A stretch of 54,715 bases of DNA from Novosphingobium sp. (GTDB taxonomy: Bacteria; Pseudomonadota; Alphaproteobacteria; Sphingomonadales; Sphingomonadaceae): assembly GCF_025351285.1 (NCBI RefSeq), contig NZ_JANXWG010000054.1:1-54715 (forward strand). The letters run 5' to 3'. Positions 1-8,763 of this stretch are shown here, piece by piece. The notes below the pieces were generated by a model. The model made no database searches. It was given only the letters and a program-made list of their open reading frames with translations, and had not been told where the DNA came from. The translations under genes were made by a program, and so were the position numbers. Each line of letters begins with the position of its first letter. Within the stretch, counting starts at the first letter, position 1.

Positions 1-1
1 G

Positions 2-517
2 GTATCGAGCGTGGTGATCAACACGCAGATCGCGCCGAAGTTCAAGGCGAGCGATTATGCCGGCGGAATCAATGCCGGTATCGACCAGCTTGCCACACTG
101 ATCCAGCTCCCGCCCGAGGAAGCGCAGAAACTGGCGGCCGAAGCCGCGGCGAAGGCACAAGCCCATTCGCGGCAAGCGCAACAGCCGCAGATCGGCTTCG
201 GCACGATCGTGTTTCTGGTGATCGTGTTCTTCTTTTTTGTCCTGCCGATGCTGCGCGCGATGCGCGGCGGTGGGCGGCGTTATGGCAAGGACGGCGTCTC
301 GGTCTATCCTCCCGGCGGTGGCGGCTTCGGCGGCGGGTTCCTCGGCGGGCTTGCGAGCAACCTGGCGGCCAATGCGATTGCACGCCAACTGGGCGGCGGC
401 AGCAGCGGCGGATCTTGGGGCGGCGGCAGCGACTGGGGCGGCGGTTCGGATGGCGGCGGCTTTGGCGGCGGTGGGGGCGGCAGCTTCGACGGCGGCGGCG
501 CCTCGGGGGACTGGTAA
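2..517 (+). CDS. TPM-domain membrane protein, 5' end outside window
   Basis: The reading frame is open to the left edge, so the true start lies before the window. Visible residues begin near the end of a TPM (YgcG/TLP18.3) domain, with the family-typical stretch IAPKFKASDYAGGINAG. One hydrophobic segment (FGTIVFLVIVFFFFVLPML) follows, then a Gly-rich tail ending in GGGASGDW. That architecture (exported TPM domain, single membrane anchor, low-complexity Gly/Ser tail) is standard for YgcG-like proteins, often found beside LemA. The molecular role is not settled; some TPM proteins act in photosystem II or respiratory complex repair. The next TPM gene starts one base after this stop, so the two are co-translated. 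A GTG at position 11 is an internal codon, not a convincing start. Confidence 0.85.
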   Translation, partial: VSSVVINTQIAPKFKASDYAGGINAGIDQLATLIQLPPEEAQKLAAEAAAKAQAHSRQAQQPQIGFGTIVFLVIVFFFFVLPMLRAMRGGGRRYGKDGVSVYPPGGGGFGGGFLGGLASNLAANAIARQLGGGSSGGSWGGGSDWGGGSDGGGFGGGGGGSFDGGGASGDW

Positions 518-518
518 C

Positions 519-1199
519 ATGGCCCTGCCCCCCCTCACCGACACCGACCGCGCAGCCATCGCGGCCGCAGTCACCCAAGCCGAAACGCACAGTTCGGGCG
601 AGATCGTCACCGTGCTCAGCCCGATCGCCGATGGCTATTGGGACGTGGCGCTGGCATGGAGCGCGTTCGTGGCGCTGCTGGCGCTGGCAGTGCTCGATAT
701 GGCGCCGGCGTTCTACCTCGGGCTGGTCGATCGCGTGCTCGGCCGCTGGGGCGAGGTTTGGACCCCGCGCGATGTGCTGAGCCTGGCGCTGACCGTCGCC
801 ACGCTCAAATTCGCGGGCATGGTGTTGTTGCAGATGTGGCAGCCGTTGCGGTTGTGGCTGGTGCCATCGGCGATCAAGGCAGCGCGGGTTCAGGCGCGCG
901 CGGTCACCGCGTTCAAGCTGGGCGCCGAACAGCGCAGCGCGGGGCGGACGGGCGTGCTGGTTTACCTGAGCCTGGCCGAACACCGTGCTGTGATCCTGGC
1001 CGATGCGGCGATTGCCTCGAAAGTTTCGCCCGACGTGTGGGGCGATGCGATGCACGCGCTGCTCGGGCCGATCCGGCAGGGCCGCGTGGCTGATGGCATG
1101 GTCGCCGCGATCGGCAAGGTCGGCACCGTGCTGGCCGAGCACCTGCCGCCGCGCGCCGCCGCGACAAACGACATTCCCGACCGCCTGATCGAGGTTTGA
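519..1199 (+). CDS. TPM-domain protein, second copy
   Basis: A 226-residue protein starting at ATG 519, one base after the previous stop. The frame is open further upstream but that part overlaps the preceding gene. The N-terminal SSGEIVTVLSPIADGYWDVA resembles the start of TPM domains (HTSGEI...). Two hydrophobic stretches follow (about residues 40-65 and 88-105). The C-terminal half carries the TPM-like core with GVLVYLSLAEHRAVILADAAI and ends in a variable tail. Pairs of TPM genes, one with a Gly-rich tail and one without, are common in Alphaproteobacteria. Function is not established; membrane location is inferred from the hydrophobic segments. Alternative: a diverged membrane protein that only keeps the fold. 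Confidence 0.8.
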   Translation: MALPPLTDTDRAAIAAAVTQAETHSSGEIVTVLSPIADGYWDVALAWSAFVALLALAVLDMAPAFYLGLVDRVLGRWGEVWTPRDVLSLALTVATLKFAGMVLLQMWQPLRLWLVPSAIKAARVQARAVTAFKLGAEQRSAGRTGVLVYLSLAEHRAVILADAAIASKVSPDVWGDAMHALLGPIRQGRVADGMVAAIGKVGTVLAEHLPPRAAATNDIPDRLIEV

Positions 1200-1205
1200 T
1201 CCTGC

Positions 1206-1748
1206 ATGACCGATAACGCCGAGCTTCCCGAAGAGATCATGTGGGAGGGCCGCTTCGTCGTGGCCAAGAAGCGGGGCACGTGGGAATATGTCAGCCGCGC
1301 GCGCAACATCCGCGCTGCGGTGATCCTTGCGGTGGATGCCGAGAACCATGTAATCCTGGTCGAGCAGTTTCGCGTGCCATTGGGTAAGGTTTGCGTTGAG
1401 CTGCCCGCCGGGCTGATCGGCGATCATGATGATGATGCCAACGAGGACGCCTCGATTGCGGCGGCGCGCGAACTGGAGGAAGAGACCGGTTACCGCGCGG
1501 GCCGAATGGAGCCGCTCGGAGAATTCTATTCCTCGCCCGGCATGGTCAGCGAAAGTTTCTCGCTGTTCGCCGCGCACGATCTGGAAAAGATCGGCCCCGG
1601 TGGCGGGGTTCCGGGCGAGAATATCACCGTCCATCGCGTGCCGCTGGCGGGTTTGGCCGACTTCATTGCCGATCGCCGCGCTTTGGGCGATGCGATCGAC
1701 GTGAAGTTGCTGACCGTGCTAGGCGTGGAATTTCTGAAAAGACGATAA
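1206..1748 (+). CDS. Nudix hydrolase, ADP-ribose pyrophosphatase-like
   Basis: A 180-residue protein. The Nudix box is plain: E-x7-RELEEETGY at about residues 79-96, giving the metal-binding REUxEE core. The spacer between the first Gly and the first Glu is two residues longer than the consensus GX5E and is Asp-rich (GDHDDDANE). Upstream VILVEQFRVPLGKVCVELPAGL matches the ADP-ribose/GDP-mannose pyrophosphatase branch (EQYR...ELPAG), so hydrolysis of ADP-ribose-type nucleotide sugars in the cytoplasm is the best guess. It starts 6 bp after the second TPM gene, with a GAGG ribosome site inside that gene's last codons. The substrate cannot be decided from sequence alone. Confidence 0.88.
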   Translation: MTDNAELPEEIMWEGRFVVAKKRGTWEYVSRARNIRAAVILAVDAENHVILVEQFRVPLGKVCVELPAGLIGDHDDDANEDASIAAARELEEETGYRAGRMEPLGEFYSSPGMVSESFSLFAAHDLEKIGPGGGVPGENITVHRVPLAGLADFIADRRALGDAIDVKLLTVLGVEFLKRR

Positions 1749-1763
1749 ACGGAGAGGATCATC

Positions 1764-2543
1764 ATGGGGCGCGTAAACGGCAAGCTGGCTTTGGTTACGG
1801 GCGCGGCGCAGGGACTGGGCGCTGCAACGTCGTGGATGCTGGCGCGCGAGGGCGCCAAGGTGCTGCTGACCGACATCAATGCCGATGGCGCCGCCGAACA
1901 GGCCGCCGCGATCGATGCCGAATGCGGCGCGGGCACGGCATTTTCCATGCGCCACGACGTGACCAGCGAAGACGACTGGAAAGCCGCGATCGCGCTCGCC
2001 GCCAGCGCCATGGGCGGGCTATCGATCCTGGTCAACAACGCCGGGATCGGCGTGCGCGGCAATATCGAGACTTGCACCTTGGAAGAATGGCGGCGCGGGT
2101 TTGCGGTCAATGTCGACAGCGTGTTCCTTGGGTGCCAGACCGCGCTGCCGTTGATGATGGACAACCAGCCCGGCTCGATCGTCAACATCTCGTCGATCGC
2201 GGGGTTGATCGCCAGTGACACCATGCCCGGCTACAACGCCAGCAAGGCGGCAGTGTGGATGCTGTCGAAGTCGGTCGCGCTCTACTGCGGCAAAAAGGGC
2301 TGGGATATCCGCTGCAACTCGGTCCACCCGACCTTCATCGACACCCCGATCCTAGACGGCATGGTCGCCAGTTCGGGTCACGCCAAAGAGGTCATCATGG
2401 GCAAACTGGCACGCCAGATCCCGATCGGCCGCGTGGGCGAACCGAACGATATCGCCAACGCGGTGCTGTATCTCGCCAGCAACGAGAGCAAGTTCGTGAC
2501 GGGGGCGGAATTGAAGGTGGATGGGGGAATTTCGGCGAAGTAG
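1764..2543 (+). CDS. Short-chain dehydrogenase/reductase (SDR)
   Basis: A 259-residue classical SDR. Visible motifs are the NAD(P)-binding TGAAQGLG (about residues 12-19), NNAG (91-94), the catalytic Ser of NISSIAG (143/144) and YNASK with Tyr157 and Lys161. Asp37 after the second beta strand (LLTDIN) points to NAD(H) rather than NADP(H). The C-terminal TGAELKVDGGISAK is the usual end of cyclopentanol/hydroxysteroid-type members. The ATG follows a strong GGAGAGG site and lies 15 bp after the Nudix gene, so it probably shares the transcript. It likely oxidises a secondary alcohol; the substrate is unknown. Confidence 0.9.
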   Translation: MGRVNGKLALVTGAAQGLGAATSWMLAREGAKVLLTDINADGAAEQAAAIDAECGAGTAFSMRHDVTSEDDWKAAIALAASAMGGLSILVNNAGIGVRGNIETCTLEEWRRGFAVNVDSVFLGCQTALPLMMDNQPGSIVNISSIAGLIASDTMPGYNASKAAVWMLSKSVALYCGKKGWDIRCNSVHPTFIDTPILDGMVASSGHAKEVIMGKLARQIPIGRVGEPNDIANAVLYLASNESKFVTGAELKVDGGISAK

Positions 2544-2559
2544 ATGTTCATGTCGAATC

Positions 2560-3249
2560 TCAAGTCCGAAGGCTGCATGTTTCGTCAGTCGGGATGAGTT
2601 CTCCCCTCAGCCAACCGCGCGTGATCTCCATATTTGCGATCGAGTTCGAGAGCTTTTTCGCGCGTAGTGCTGATCCAGCTTCAAGCACGTTGTCGATGTT
2701 CTCAATAAATGCAGCGGTTCCTTGCATATTAACTGTGGCGGCGTTGTTGGCGGTCGTTCCATAATCGATATCGACCGCCAAGACGCAGTTAGCGCCCAAC
2801 GAGATGGCCTTGTTTACAACGATGGCCCTTGCCGCCGCTTCTCCGCTGTTCACTTTGGACGCCATGCCCGAATCCACGTTTATCGTACCAAAAATGTCAG
2901 AAATACCCTGACTGAACTCGTTGAAAAAACCAGTCCCAACCGTCACGTTGGCGGTCACCATTCCAATCAATTTTACCGGTCCGATTTGACCCCACATTCC
3001 TGATGTAAACATTGGGAAAAAATGTATATTTTGTTTAATTATATCGGAAAGATCGCCAACAGCCTCATGCACCCTATTCCGTGCTTTCAAGATTTTATCG
3101 TAGCCACACTTGTCGCATAGTTCTGGATACGACATTCCCTCAATAAAATTTACAAAATTGATGTCCGCATCGCTCTTTCGCGGATTCGGCGCCTTAATTA
3201 TGCCGCCAGACGTGATTTTTGCTCCGCAATTTAGGCAATCATCGCTCAT
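2560..3249 (-). CDS. YbjQ/UPF0145-like protein with N-terminal zinc ribbon
   Basis: A 229-residue protein. Cys5/Cys8 and Cys45/Cys48 form a probable zinc ribbon. The central and C-terminal part resembles the UPF0145/YbjQ heavy-metal-binding family: VTANVTVGTGFFNEF, then GEAAARAIVVNKAISLGANCV and VLAVDIDY. The family assembles as a ring; its role is unknown. The gene lies between unrelated genes, opposite to the SDR, and its base composition is clearly more AT-rich than both sides, with codons such as ATA, TTA and AAT that neighbours avoid. That suggests acquisition by transfer. It may be a stress or conflict accessory gene, but nothing here proves it. Confidence 0.75.
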   Translation of the reverse strand: MSDDCLNCGAKITSGGIIKAPNPRKSDADINFVNFIEGMSYPELCDKCGYDKILKARNRVHEAVGDLSDIIKQNIHFFPMFTSGMWGQIGPVKLIGMVTANVTVGTGFFNEFSQGISDIFGTINVDSGMASKVNSGEAAARAIVVNKAISLGANCVLAVDIDYGTTANNAATVNMQGTAAFIENIDNVLEAGSALRAKKLSNSIANMEITRGWLRGELIPTDETCSLRT

Positions 3250-3351
3250 ACTACGGTCATCCCTGGTTGCGAACTTTATCTCAACCTACAGGCTGACAAG
3301 CCATTGGCAAATGTCGAAACACCACCACGCTGCTGATGCCCCGCCCGCCTC

Positions 3352-3732
3352 TCAGTCCGCGTTCGGGTTGGGCGCGAAGGCGCAGATCTTGTTGCCGTCG
3401 GGGTCACGCAAATAGGCGCCGTATTGCTGGCCGGGCGAGTTTGGACGCACGCCGGGCGCGCCATCGTCCGCACCGCCATTGGCAAGGCCGGCGGCGTGCC
3501 AGGCATCGACCTTGCTCGATTCCACAGCCTTGAAGCCCAGCGTGTGGCCGTTCGAGACGGTGTGCGGTTCACCGTTGGCGGGCTTGGCCACGATCAGCGC
3601 GCCGCTGGGGCTGGGATAGGCGGTGCCGTGAGGCAGCGGCATGCCGGCGTAACCGAGCGCGGCCATCGTCGCGTCATAGAACTTGCGCGCGGCATCGATG
3701 TTGTTGGTGCCGAGAAATGTGTGTGAAAACAT
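3352..3732 (-). CDS. VOC-family (glyoxalase/bleomycin-resistance fold) protein
   Basis: A 126-residue single-domain vicinal-oxygen-chelate protein. It begins with FSHTFLGTNNIDAARKFYDATM, the usual first beta-alpha unit with a potential ligand His, and ends with YGAYLRDPDGNKICAF, typical of small VOC proteins. It lies directly downstream of the formaldehyde dehydrogenase gene on the same strand with about a 24-bp gap, so it is probably co-transcribed. Proteins of this group often sit with glutathione-dependent enzymes; a role with a thiol adduct is possible but inferred. Confidence 0.85.
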   Translation of the reverse strand: MFSHTFLGTNNIDAARKFYDATMAALGYAGMPLPHGTAYPSPSGALIVAKPANGEPHTVSNGHTLGFKAVESSKVDAWHAAGLANGGADDGAPGVRPNSPGQQYGAYLRDPDGNKICAFAPNPNAD

Positions 3733-3756
3733 AGCCTATTCTCCTGAGTAACAGAT

Positions 3757-4869
3757 TCAGAACACGACGACCGAGCGGATGCTCTCGCCGGCGTGCATCA
3801 GGTCGAAGGCCTTGTTGATGTCTTCCAGCCCCATGACGTGGGTGATCATCGGGTCGATCTCGATCTTGCCGGTCATGTACATGTCGACGATCTTGGGCAC
3901 GTCGGTGCGGCCCTTGGCACCGCCGAACGCGGTGCCGCGCCAGTTGCGGCCGGTCACGAGCTGGAACGGGCGCGTGGCGATTTCCTTGCCGGCTTCGGCC
4001 ACGCCGATGATGATCGACGTGCCCCAGCCGCGGTGGCAGGCTTCCAAGGCGGTGCGCATCACTTCGGTGTTGCCGGTGGCGTCGAAGGTATAGTCGGCGC
4101 CGCCGTCGGTCAGCGCGACGATCGCGGCGACTGTCTCCTCGCGGCTCAGGCCCTTGCTGTTGAGGAAGTCGGTCATACCGAACTTGCGGCCCCATTCCTC
4201 GCGCGACGGGTTGATGTCGACGCCGACGATCTTGCCCGCGCCCGCAAGTCGCGCGCCCTGGATCACGTTGAGCCCGATCCCGCCGAGCCCGAACACGACC
4301 ACATTATCGCCTACCTGGACCTTGGCGGTATTGACCACCGCGCCCACGCCGGTGGTGACGCCGCAGCCGATGTAGCAGCTCGACTGGAATGGCGCGTCTT
4401 CGCGGATTTTCGCCACTGCGATTTCGGGCAGCACGGTGAAGTTCGAGAAAGTGGAGCAGCCCATGTAGTGGAAGATGGTCTGGCCCTTGTAGCTGAACCG
4501 CGAAGTGCCGTCGGGCATCAGGCCCTGGCCCTGCGTGGCGCGGATCGCGGTGCACAGGTTGGTCTTGCCGCTGAGGCAGCTTTTGCACTGGCGGCATTCG
4601 GGGGTGTAAAGCGGGATCACGTGATCGCCCGGCTTCACCGACGTGACGCCTGCGCCCACTTCGCGCACAATCCCGGCGCCTTCGTGGCCGAGCACGCTGG
4701 GGAACAGGCCCTCGCTGTCCAGCCCATCGAGCGTGTAGGCATCGGTGTGGCAGATACCCGTCGCCATGATTTCGACCAGCACTTCGCCGGCCTTGGGGCC
4801 TTCGAGGTCGAGTTCGACGATCTCGAGCATGGTCTTGGGGGCGAAGGCTACGGCGGCACGGGTCTTCAT
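3757..4869 (-). CDS. frmA: S-(hydroxymethyl)glutathione dehydrogenase / class III alcohol dehydrogenase
   Basis: A 370-residue zinc alcohol dehydrogenase of class III. It oxidises S-hydroxymethylglutathione, the adduct of formaldehyde and glutathione, with NAD, and can reduce S-nitrosoglutathione. Catalytic zinc ligands Cys40, His62 and Glu63 (GHEGAG) and the structural zinc cysteines 92, 95, 98 and 106 are present. [16 protein letters not shown] is the NAD-binding fold. The ATG at 4869 follows a GAGGAGAC site at good spacing; seven more codons are open upstream but look unneeded. Downstream is a VOC gene. The S-formylglutathione hydrolase that usually completes the pathway is not in this window, though formyl-THF deformylase (purU) lies about 5 kb away. 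Confidence 0.95.
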   Translation of the reverse strand: MKTRAAVAFAPKTMLEIVELDLEGPKAGEVLVEIMATGICHTDAYTLDGLDSEGLFPSVLGHEGAGIVREVGAGVTSVKPGDHVIPLYTPECRQCKSCLSGKTNLCTAIRATQGQGLMPDGTSRFSYKGQTIFHYMGCSTFSNFTVLPEIAVAKIREDAPFQSSCYIGCGVTTGVGAVVNTAKVQVGDNVVVFGLGGIGLNVIQGARLAGAGKIVGVDINPSREEWGRKFGMTDFLNSKGLSREETVAAIVALTDGGADYTFDATGNTEVMRTALEACHRGWGTSIIIGVAEAGKEIATRPFQLVTGRNWRGTAFGGAKGRTDVPKIVDMYMTGKIEIDPMITHVMGLEDINKAFDLMHAGESIRSVVVF

Positions 4870-4906
4870 CGGTTGTCTCCTCGATAACAAAGTTGTGGGG
4901 TTTGGA

Positions 4907-6271
4907 TCAGTCTAGCGGTCGGCAGGCTGGCACAGGTTCAAGCTCATCGCCATCGCGCAGCGGCAACATGGCCACCAGCACCAGCGCGACCGCCGATCCC
5001 ATCGCCATGATCGATGCGACCAGCGCAAGGTGATCGTTGCCCAGCGCCTTGAACAGGAAGCCGGCCAGAATCGGTGAACCAGCCGCCCCGGCGCGCCCGA
5101 TCCCGAGCACGAAGCCGGTGCCGGTGGCGCGTGCATAAGCGGGAAAGCCCAGCGCGAGGGCAGCATAAAAGCCGACGATTGCGGCATTGGTGCAGAACAT
5201 CGCCAACCCCGCGGCAAACCGCCAGCCCCATAGCGTGTCATGGCCCATGCCGAACCAGGTAACCGCCACGATCCCCAGAAGCAGCACCGTGATCGTCGGC
5301 GCCTTGATGTGCCAGCGCTTCATGGCCAGGCCGAACAGCAGCCCGCCGATCACTCCGCCCACGTTGGCGAAAGTCAGCGTGCTGGCCGCTTGCGGCTGGG
5401 TGAAGCCGGCGTCTGCCACGATCTTCACCGCCCACTTGAGCACGAAATAAAAGGTGATCGTGTGGAACAGGTAAGCGAATGCCAGCAGCAGCGTGACGGG
5501 GCGCAGTTTCGGGTTGGACAGGATGTCGGTGAAGCGCGGCTTGGGCGCGCCAGCCGTGCGTTCCGGGAGACCGCCGATCAGCGGCAGGCCGAAGGCCGTG
5601 AGCGAGCGGTTGATCTTCTGGATCGCACCCGCCGGCCGGGTCGCTGCGAAGAACGCCGGAGTTTCGGGCACCAGCCACAGCACCAGCGGCATCAGCAGCG
5701 CGGTCACCACCGCGCCGAACAGAAACACCGCACGCCAATCATAATCGACCAGGAGCCAGGTTTGCGCGGCATATCCGCCGATCACCCCCCCAAGCGGATA
5801 GCCCACGACGTAGAGCGACATCGCCAGGCTGCGGCCCGCGGTGCTCGATACTTCGGCGGTGACCGCATTGGTGGCGGCCAGCATCCCGCCGATGCCGATC
5901 CCGGTGACGAAGCGCCATGCGGTCAGATCGCCAACCCCATGCGCATTGTGCGCCATGAACATGCCCAGAGCCATGTCGACCAGGCACACCAGCATGAGCG
6001 GCTTGCGCCCGAACTTGTCGGCCAGACCCCCCAGCAGCATCGAACCAAAGCCCATGCCGACCAGTTCTGCCGAAAGCACCACGCCCAGCGCCTCACGCGG
6101 GACGCCCCACTCCTTCGCCAGGCCAGGCGCGGCAAACGCGCTGGAGAGCACGTCGAACCCGTCCAGCGCGTTGAGCGCGATCATCAAACCGACCACGATC
6201 CATTGGCGCAGGCCCATCGGCGATTGCTCGATGATCCCGCGCGGATCGCGCACGGCGTAAATTGCTGTCAC
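4907..6271 (-). CDS. MFS transporter, AAHS (aromatic acid:H+ symporter) type
   Basis: About 454 residues with twelve predicted membrane helices. The start chosen is GTG 6271. It gives an N-terminus containing [16 protein letters not shown], which matches the D-x-R-x-I-I-x-x-S-P-M-x-x-x-Q-W opening of the aromatic acid:H+ symporter family. Then come the family motif with LDGFDV in helix 1, [13 protein letters not shown] in loop 2-3, and VPETPAFF near the central loop. The frame is open for 150 codons upstream without similarity to the family. Likely imports an aromatic or related acid at the inner membrane. It follows the direction of frmA, 37 bp upstream of it, but a shared role is not obvious. 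Confidence 0.88.
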   Translation of the reverse strand: MTAIYAVRDPRGIIEQSPMGLRQWIVVGLMIALNALDGFDVLSSAFAAPGLAKEWGVPREALGVVLSAELVGMGFGSMLLGGLADKFGRKPLMLVCLVDMALGMFMAHNAHGVGDLTAWRFVTGIGIGGMLAATNAVTAEVSSTAGRSLAMSLYVVGYPLGGVIGGYAAQTWLLVDYDWRAVFLFGAVVTALLMPLVLWLVPETPAFFAATRPAGAIQKINRSLTAFGLPLIGGLPERTAGAPKPRFTDILSNPKLRPVTLLLAFAYLFHTITFYFVLKWAVKIVADAGFTQPQAASTLTFANVGGVIGGLLFGLAMKRWHIKAPTITVLLLGIVAVTWFGMGHDTLWGWRFAAGLAMFCTNAAIVGFYAALALGFPAYARATGTGFVLGIGRAGAAGSPILAGFLFKALGNDHLALVASIMAMGSAVALVLVAMLPLRDGDELEPVPACRPLD

Positions 6272-6549
6272 TCCGGCACTTCCCCCTCGAAGCAATGCCA
6301 CTGTCCTCGCCCCTACACTCGGCCGGGCACACCCCGTCGCCTTATTCGTGTATCGGCGCAAGCAGGTCGAGCAGCAATTGCACCTTACTTGATCGAAAAA
6401 CGAAGCACGCCTTTCGCGGGAGTCGCGCGCCTGGCCTTGCGCTGTCCAACAAGCCGGTCTTGATTTGTCCGGGCGCGTGCTATCTGGCGCCGGACGGACC
6501 AAGGGTGTGGCGCGTATCGTGAACGGATTTGGCATGACAGGACTTGCAC

Positions 6550-6885
6550 ATGGCCCGCGCTGACCGGCTCGAACGGCTCGATCGCAAGCGGTGCGATCTC
6601 GAAGCCGATTACACCGCCGCGCTGGTCGAAGCGCTCGAACACACCGTGGCCGGATCCTGGGGCCTGTTCGATCACCGGCAGGACCGCAACGATCGCGCGC
6701 GCGTCGCGCCGCTGATCGCACAGCTTGCAGAGCTTGCCGAAGACATCGACGAGGCGCGCGCGGGGCTGGGCATGGAGGTCTTCGCGCTCCATGCCGAATT
6801 CATGGCCGAACGCGGCCCGCCCGGCGCCGAAGCCGTGGGTGAACCGAAACAGGCGCGCGCATTCCTGGCCCGGTTGCAGCGCTAG
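6550..6885 (+). CDS. Small hypothetical protein
   Basis: A 111-residue, charged, helix-rich protein without signal peptide or membrane segment. I do not recognise a named family. ATG 6550 is preferred over TTG 6544 because AGGA lies about 8 bases upstream. The sequence is rich in Arg, Glu and Ala with heptad-like stretches (LIAQLAELAEDIDEARAGL), suggesting a short coiled coil. Codon use and GC content match the neighbours, which supports a real gene. It ends 12 bp from the end of the convergent SET-domain gene. Confidence 0.6.
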   Translation: MARADRLERLDRKRCDLEADYTAALVEALEHTVAGSWGLFDHRQDRNDRARVAPLIAQLAELAEDIDEARAGLGMEVFALHAEFMAERGPPGAEAVGEPKQARAFLARLQR

Positions 6886-6897
6886 AATTTCTTGCGC

Positions 6898-7380
6898 TTA
6901 TGCCGCGACCGTGGCGATCCGCTCTGCCAGCTCGTCGAGGATATGGCCGTTGAAGCGGTGGCGGGCGAGCGAACGGGCATCGAGCTGATCCGCACCCGCA
7001 ACTTGCCCCAGGCAATCCCGGCTTGCGCAGCTGCAAGCGAACGCGCGGTCCATCGACCATTCGGTCGACGGGTAGAAGAACGTGATCTCGTCGCCCGGCG
7101 CGATCGGGTGGAGCGCGCGGATTTCCATGCGCGCGGTGTCGAAGAACACGTTCGGATCGCAACTGTGGTTGATGTATTGAAGGTGCTCTGGCGCCAGCAG
7201 GATATGAGCATCCGGGCCGGTCTGCACGGTCAGGTAATTGGGCACATCGCGCGTTTCGCGCGCGCCGAACGGCGCCAGCACCTCACCCTCGGCAACCGCA
7301 ACCGCTGCGATGGCGCGGTGATAGCCTTGCGCATTGCGCATCACATGCAGCCGATCGTCGCCCGCAACCCTGTTTTCCAT
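6898..7380 (-). CDS. SET-domain protein (putative lysine methyltransferase)
   Basis: About 160 residues from ATG 7380; the frame is open 25 codons further up, so a start at 7455 is possible. The two SET signatures are clear: YINHSCDPNVFF (around 69-80, containing NHSCDPN) and PGDEITFFYPSTEW (95-108, GDE plus the catalytic Tyr). A post-SET-like cysteine cluster follows: Cys116, Cys118 and Cys123 in ACSCASRDCLG, which with a Cys from the NHSC motif could bind zinc. SET proteins transfer methyl from SAM to lysine in eukaryotic chromatin; bacterial stand-alone forms have few known targets. Cytoplasmic. The partner protein is unknown. Confidence 0.85.
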   Translation of the reverse strand: MENRVAGDDRLHVMRNAQGYHRAIAAVAVAEGEVLAPFGARETRDVPNYLTVQTGPDAHILLAPEHLQYINHSCDPNVFFDTARMEIRALHPIAPGDEITFFYPSTEWSMDRAFACSCASRDCLGQVAGADQLDARSLARHRFNGHILDELAERIATVAA

Positions 7381-7495
7381 GCCGTACCCCCGGTCCTTGT
7401 CCGGTTGGGTTACTAGCCGCCCCGATCGCGTGCATTCAAATGAACTCGCGGTCATCTTTTAGCGCCAGTGCGGCTCTGCGCATTCGCTTCGGGAA

Positions 7496-8503
7496 TCAGC
7501 TCGCCAGCCGGTTCGGATCGACCAGCAGCGTAACGACCAGGCCCTCTTCCGCCCAGTCGTATACAATAGATCCGCGCAAATGCCCCGTGATGCTGCGTTC
7601 GACCAAGCGGCTGCCGTAGCCCGCGGGACCCGTTGGCGCCGTGACTTTCGGGCCACCCCGTTCGGCCCAGACGATCGTGATTGCCGCGTCATGCGCCGAA
7701 CTCGACACATCGAGCGTGCCCGTATTGACCGACAGCGCCCCGTATTTTAGCGAATTGGTGGCCAGTTCGTGGATGATCAGCGCCAGCACCGTGGTCGACG
7801 CTTCGCCCACGCTGATGCGCGGCACCGACACCCTGATCCGCCCGCTGAACGCGCCCAGATCGTCGTAAGGCGCCAGCAGCACGGTCAGCAGATCGCCCAG
7901 AAGCGAGGATGGTGCATGGGTTTGGCCCGGAACCGGCCGCACCAGATCGTGCGCGCGGCCCAGCGCGGTCAGCCGCAGGGTCAATTCGTGCGCCATCTCG
8001 TCGACGGTGGTGGTCGATCGCGAGGTAATCGCGGTCAGCCCCGAGGCGATCGCCAGCAGGTTCTTGACGCGGTGGCTCATTTCGCCGGCGAGCAGTTCGC
8101 GGCCTTCCTCGGCCTGCTTGCGGCTGGTGACGTCGAGGAAAATGCCGAACATGACCCGGTTGATGATGCCTTCATCATCGCCCTGCCCGCGTGCGGCGAT
8201 CCACTTCAGCTCGCCATTGACGATCGCGCGGAAATCGATCTCGAAAGCACCGATGATCGCGCGCGTGGCGTTGAAAGCGGCACGCACACGATCGCGATCG
8301 GCGGGATGGATATGCGCCGAAAGGTCTTCGAACGTCACGTCCTTGCAGCGCTCCACGCCCCACAGATCGTAAGCGTGATCGTCCAATGTAAGGTTATCGG
8401 AGTCCACATTCCACGCCCACAGCGCCACACCCGCCGCTTCGATCGCGCGGATGAGGTTCCTTGATTCCCAATGGATTGGCTGATGTTTGTCCGGCGTCGT
8501 CAT
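7496..8503 (-). CDS. PAS-domain HWE-family sensor histidine kinase
   Basis: A 335-residue soluble kinase. Residues about 15-130 form a PAS/PAC fold ending in FLDVTSRKQAEE, the usual exit helix. The HWE dimerisation domain has EMSHRVKNLLA with phospho-acceptor His144. The ATPase domain has the HWE-type N box HELATNSLKYGAL (245-257), the WxE signature in IVWAERGGP (W279, E281) and GYGSRLVERSI. No membrane segments, so it senses a cytoplasmic signal. In Alphaproteobacteria many HWE kinases feed the PhyR general stress response; no response regulator lies nearby, making this an orphan. ATG 8503 follows a CTGGAG site; the open frame upstream has no domain. Confidence 0.92.
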   Translation of the reverse strand: MTTPDKHQPIHWESRNLIRAIEAAGVALWAWNVDSDNLTLDDHAYDLWGVERCKDVTFEDLSAHIHPADRDRVRAAFNATRAIIGAFEIDFRAIVNGELKWIAARGQGDDEGIINRVMFGIFLDVTSRKQAEEGRELLAGEMSHRVKNLLAIASGLTAITSRSTTTVDEMAHELTLRLTALGRAHDLVRPVPGQTHAPSSLLGDLLTVLLAPYDDLGAFSGRIRVSVPRISVGEASTTVLALIIHELATNSLKYGALSVNTGTLDVSSSAHDAAITIVWAERGGPKVTAPTGPAGYGSRLVERSITGHLRGSIVYDWAEEGLVVTLLVDPNRLAS

Positions 8504-8763
8504 CGATACTCCAGGGTCACGATGCGTTGGCCCGAGTTTGGCGCACGGTGGACCAAGGACTAGCCCGTGCAGCGCAGGTTGGCCAGCTTTGGCGGACGGA
8601 CTTCGAACAATGGCAAGGAGTTGGCTCGGCCTGTCCGCTCTCCTTGCCGAAGTCGGCAGCCGCGCCGCGCGCAAGACGGATGCGCTCAGGCCCAAAAACT
8701 GAAGCTGTTCGGCCCACCGGCATTCGGGTTGCGTAAACCTATTTGCCATAGGACCGCCACTCC

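Noticed and set aside
69..1634. Long minus-strand open frame of 521 codons
   Set aside because: Antisense to TPM, TPM and Nudix genes whose protein sequences are convincing; the frame encodes Arg/His-rich text typical of GC-rich shadows.
3793..4887. Long plus-strand open frame of 364 codons
   Set aside because: Exact antisense of the formaldehyde dehydrogenase gene; Ala/His/Arg-rich with no domain.
6272..6549. Promoter pair in the gap between the MFS gene and the small hypothetical gene
   Set aside because: Only poor matches with wrong spacing (for example TTGATT with TATCTG at 15 bp); not good enough to list.
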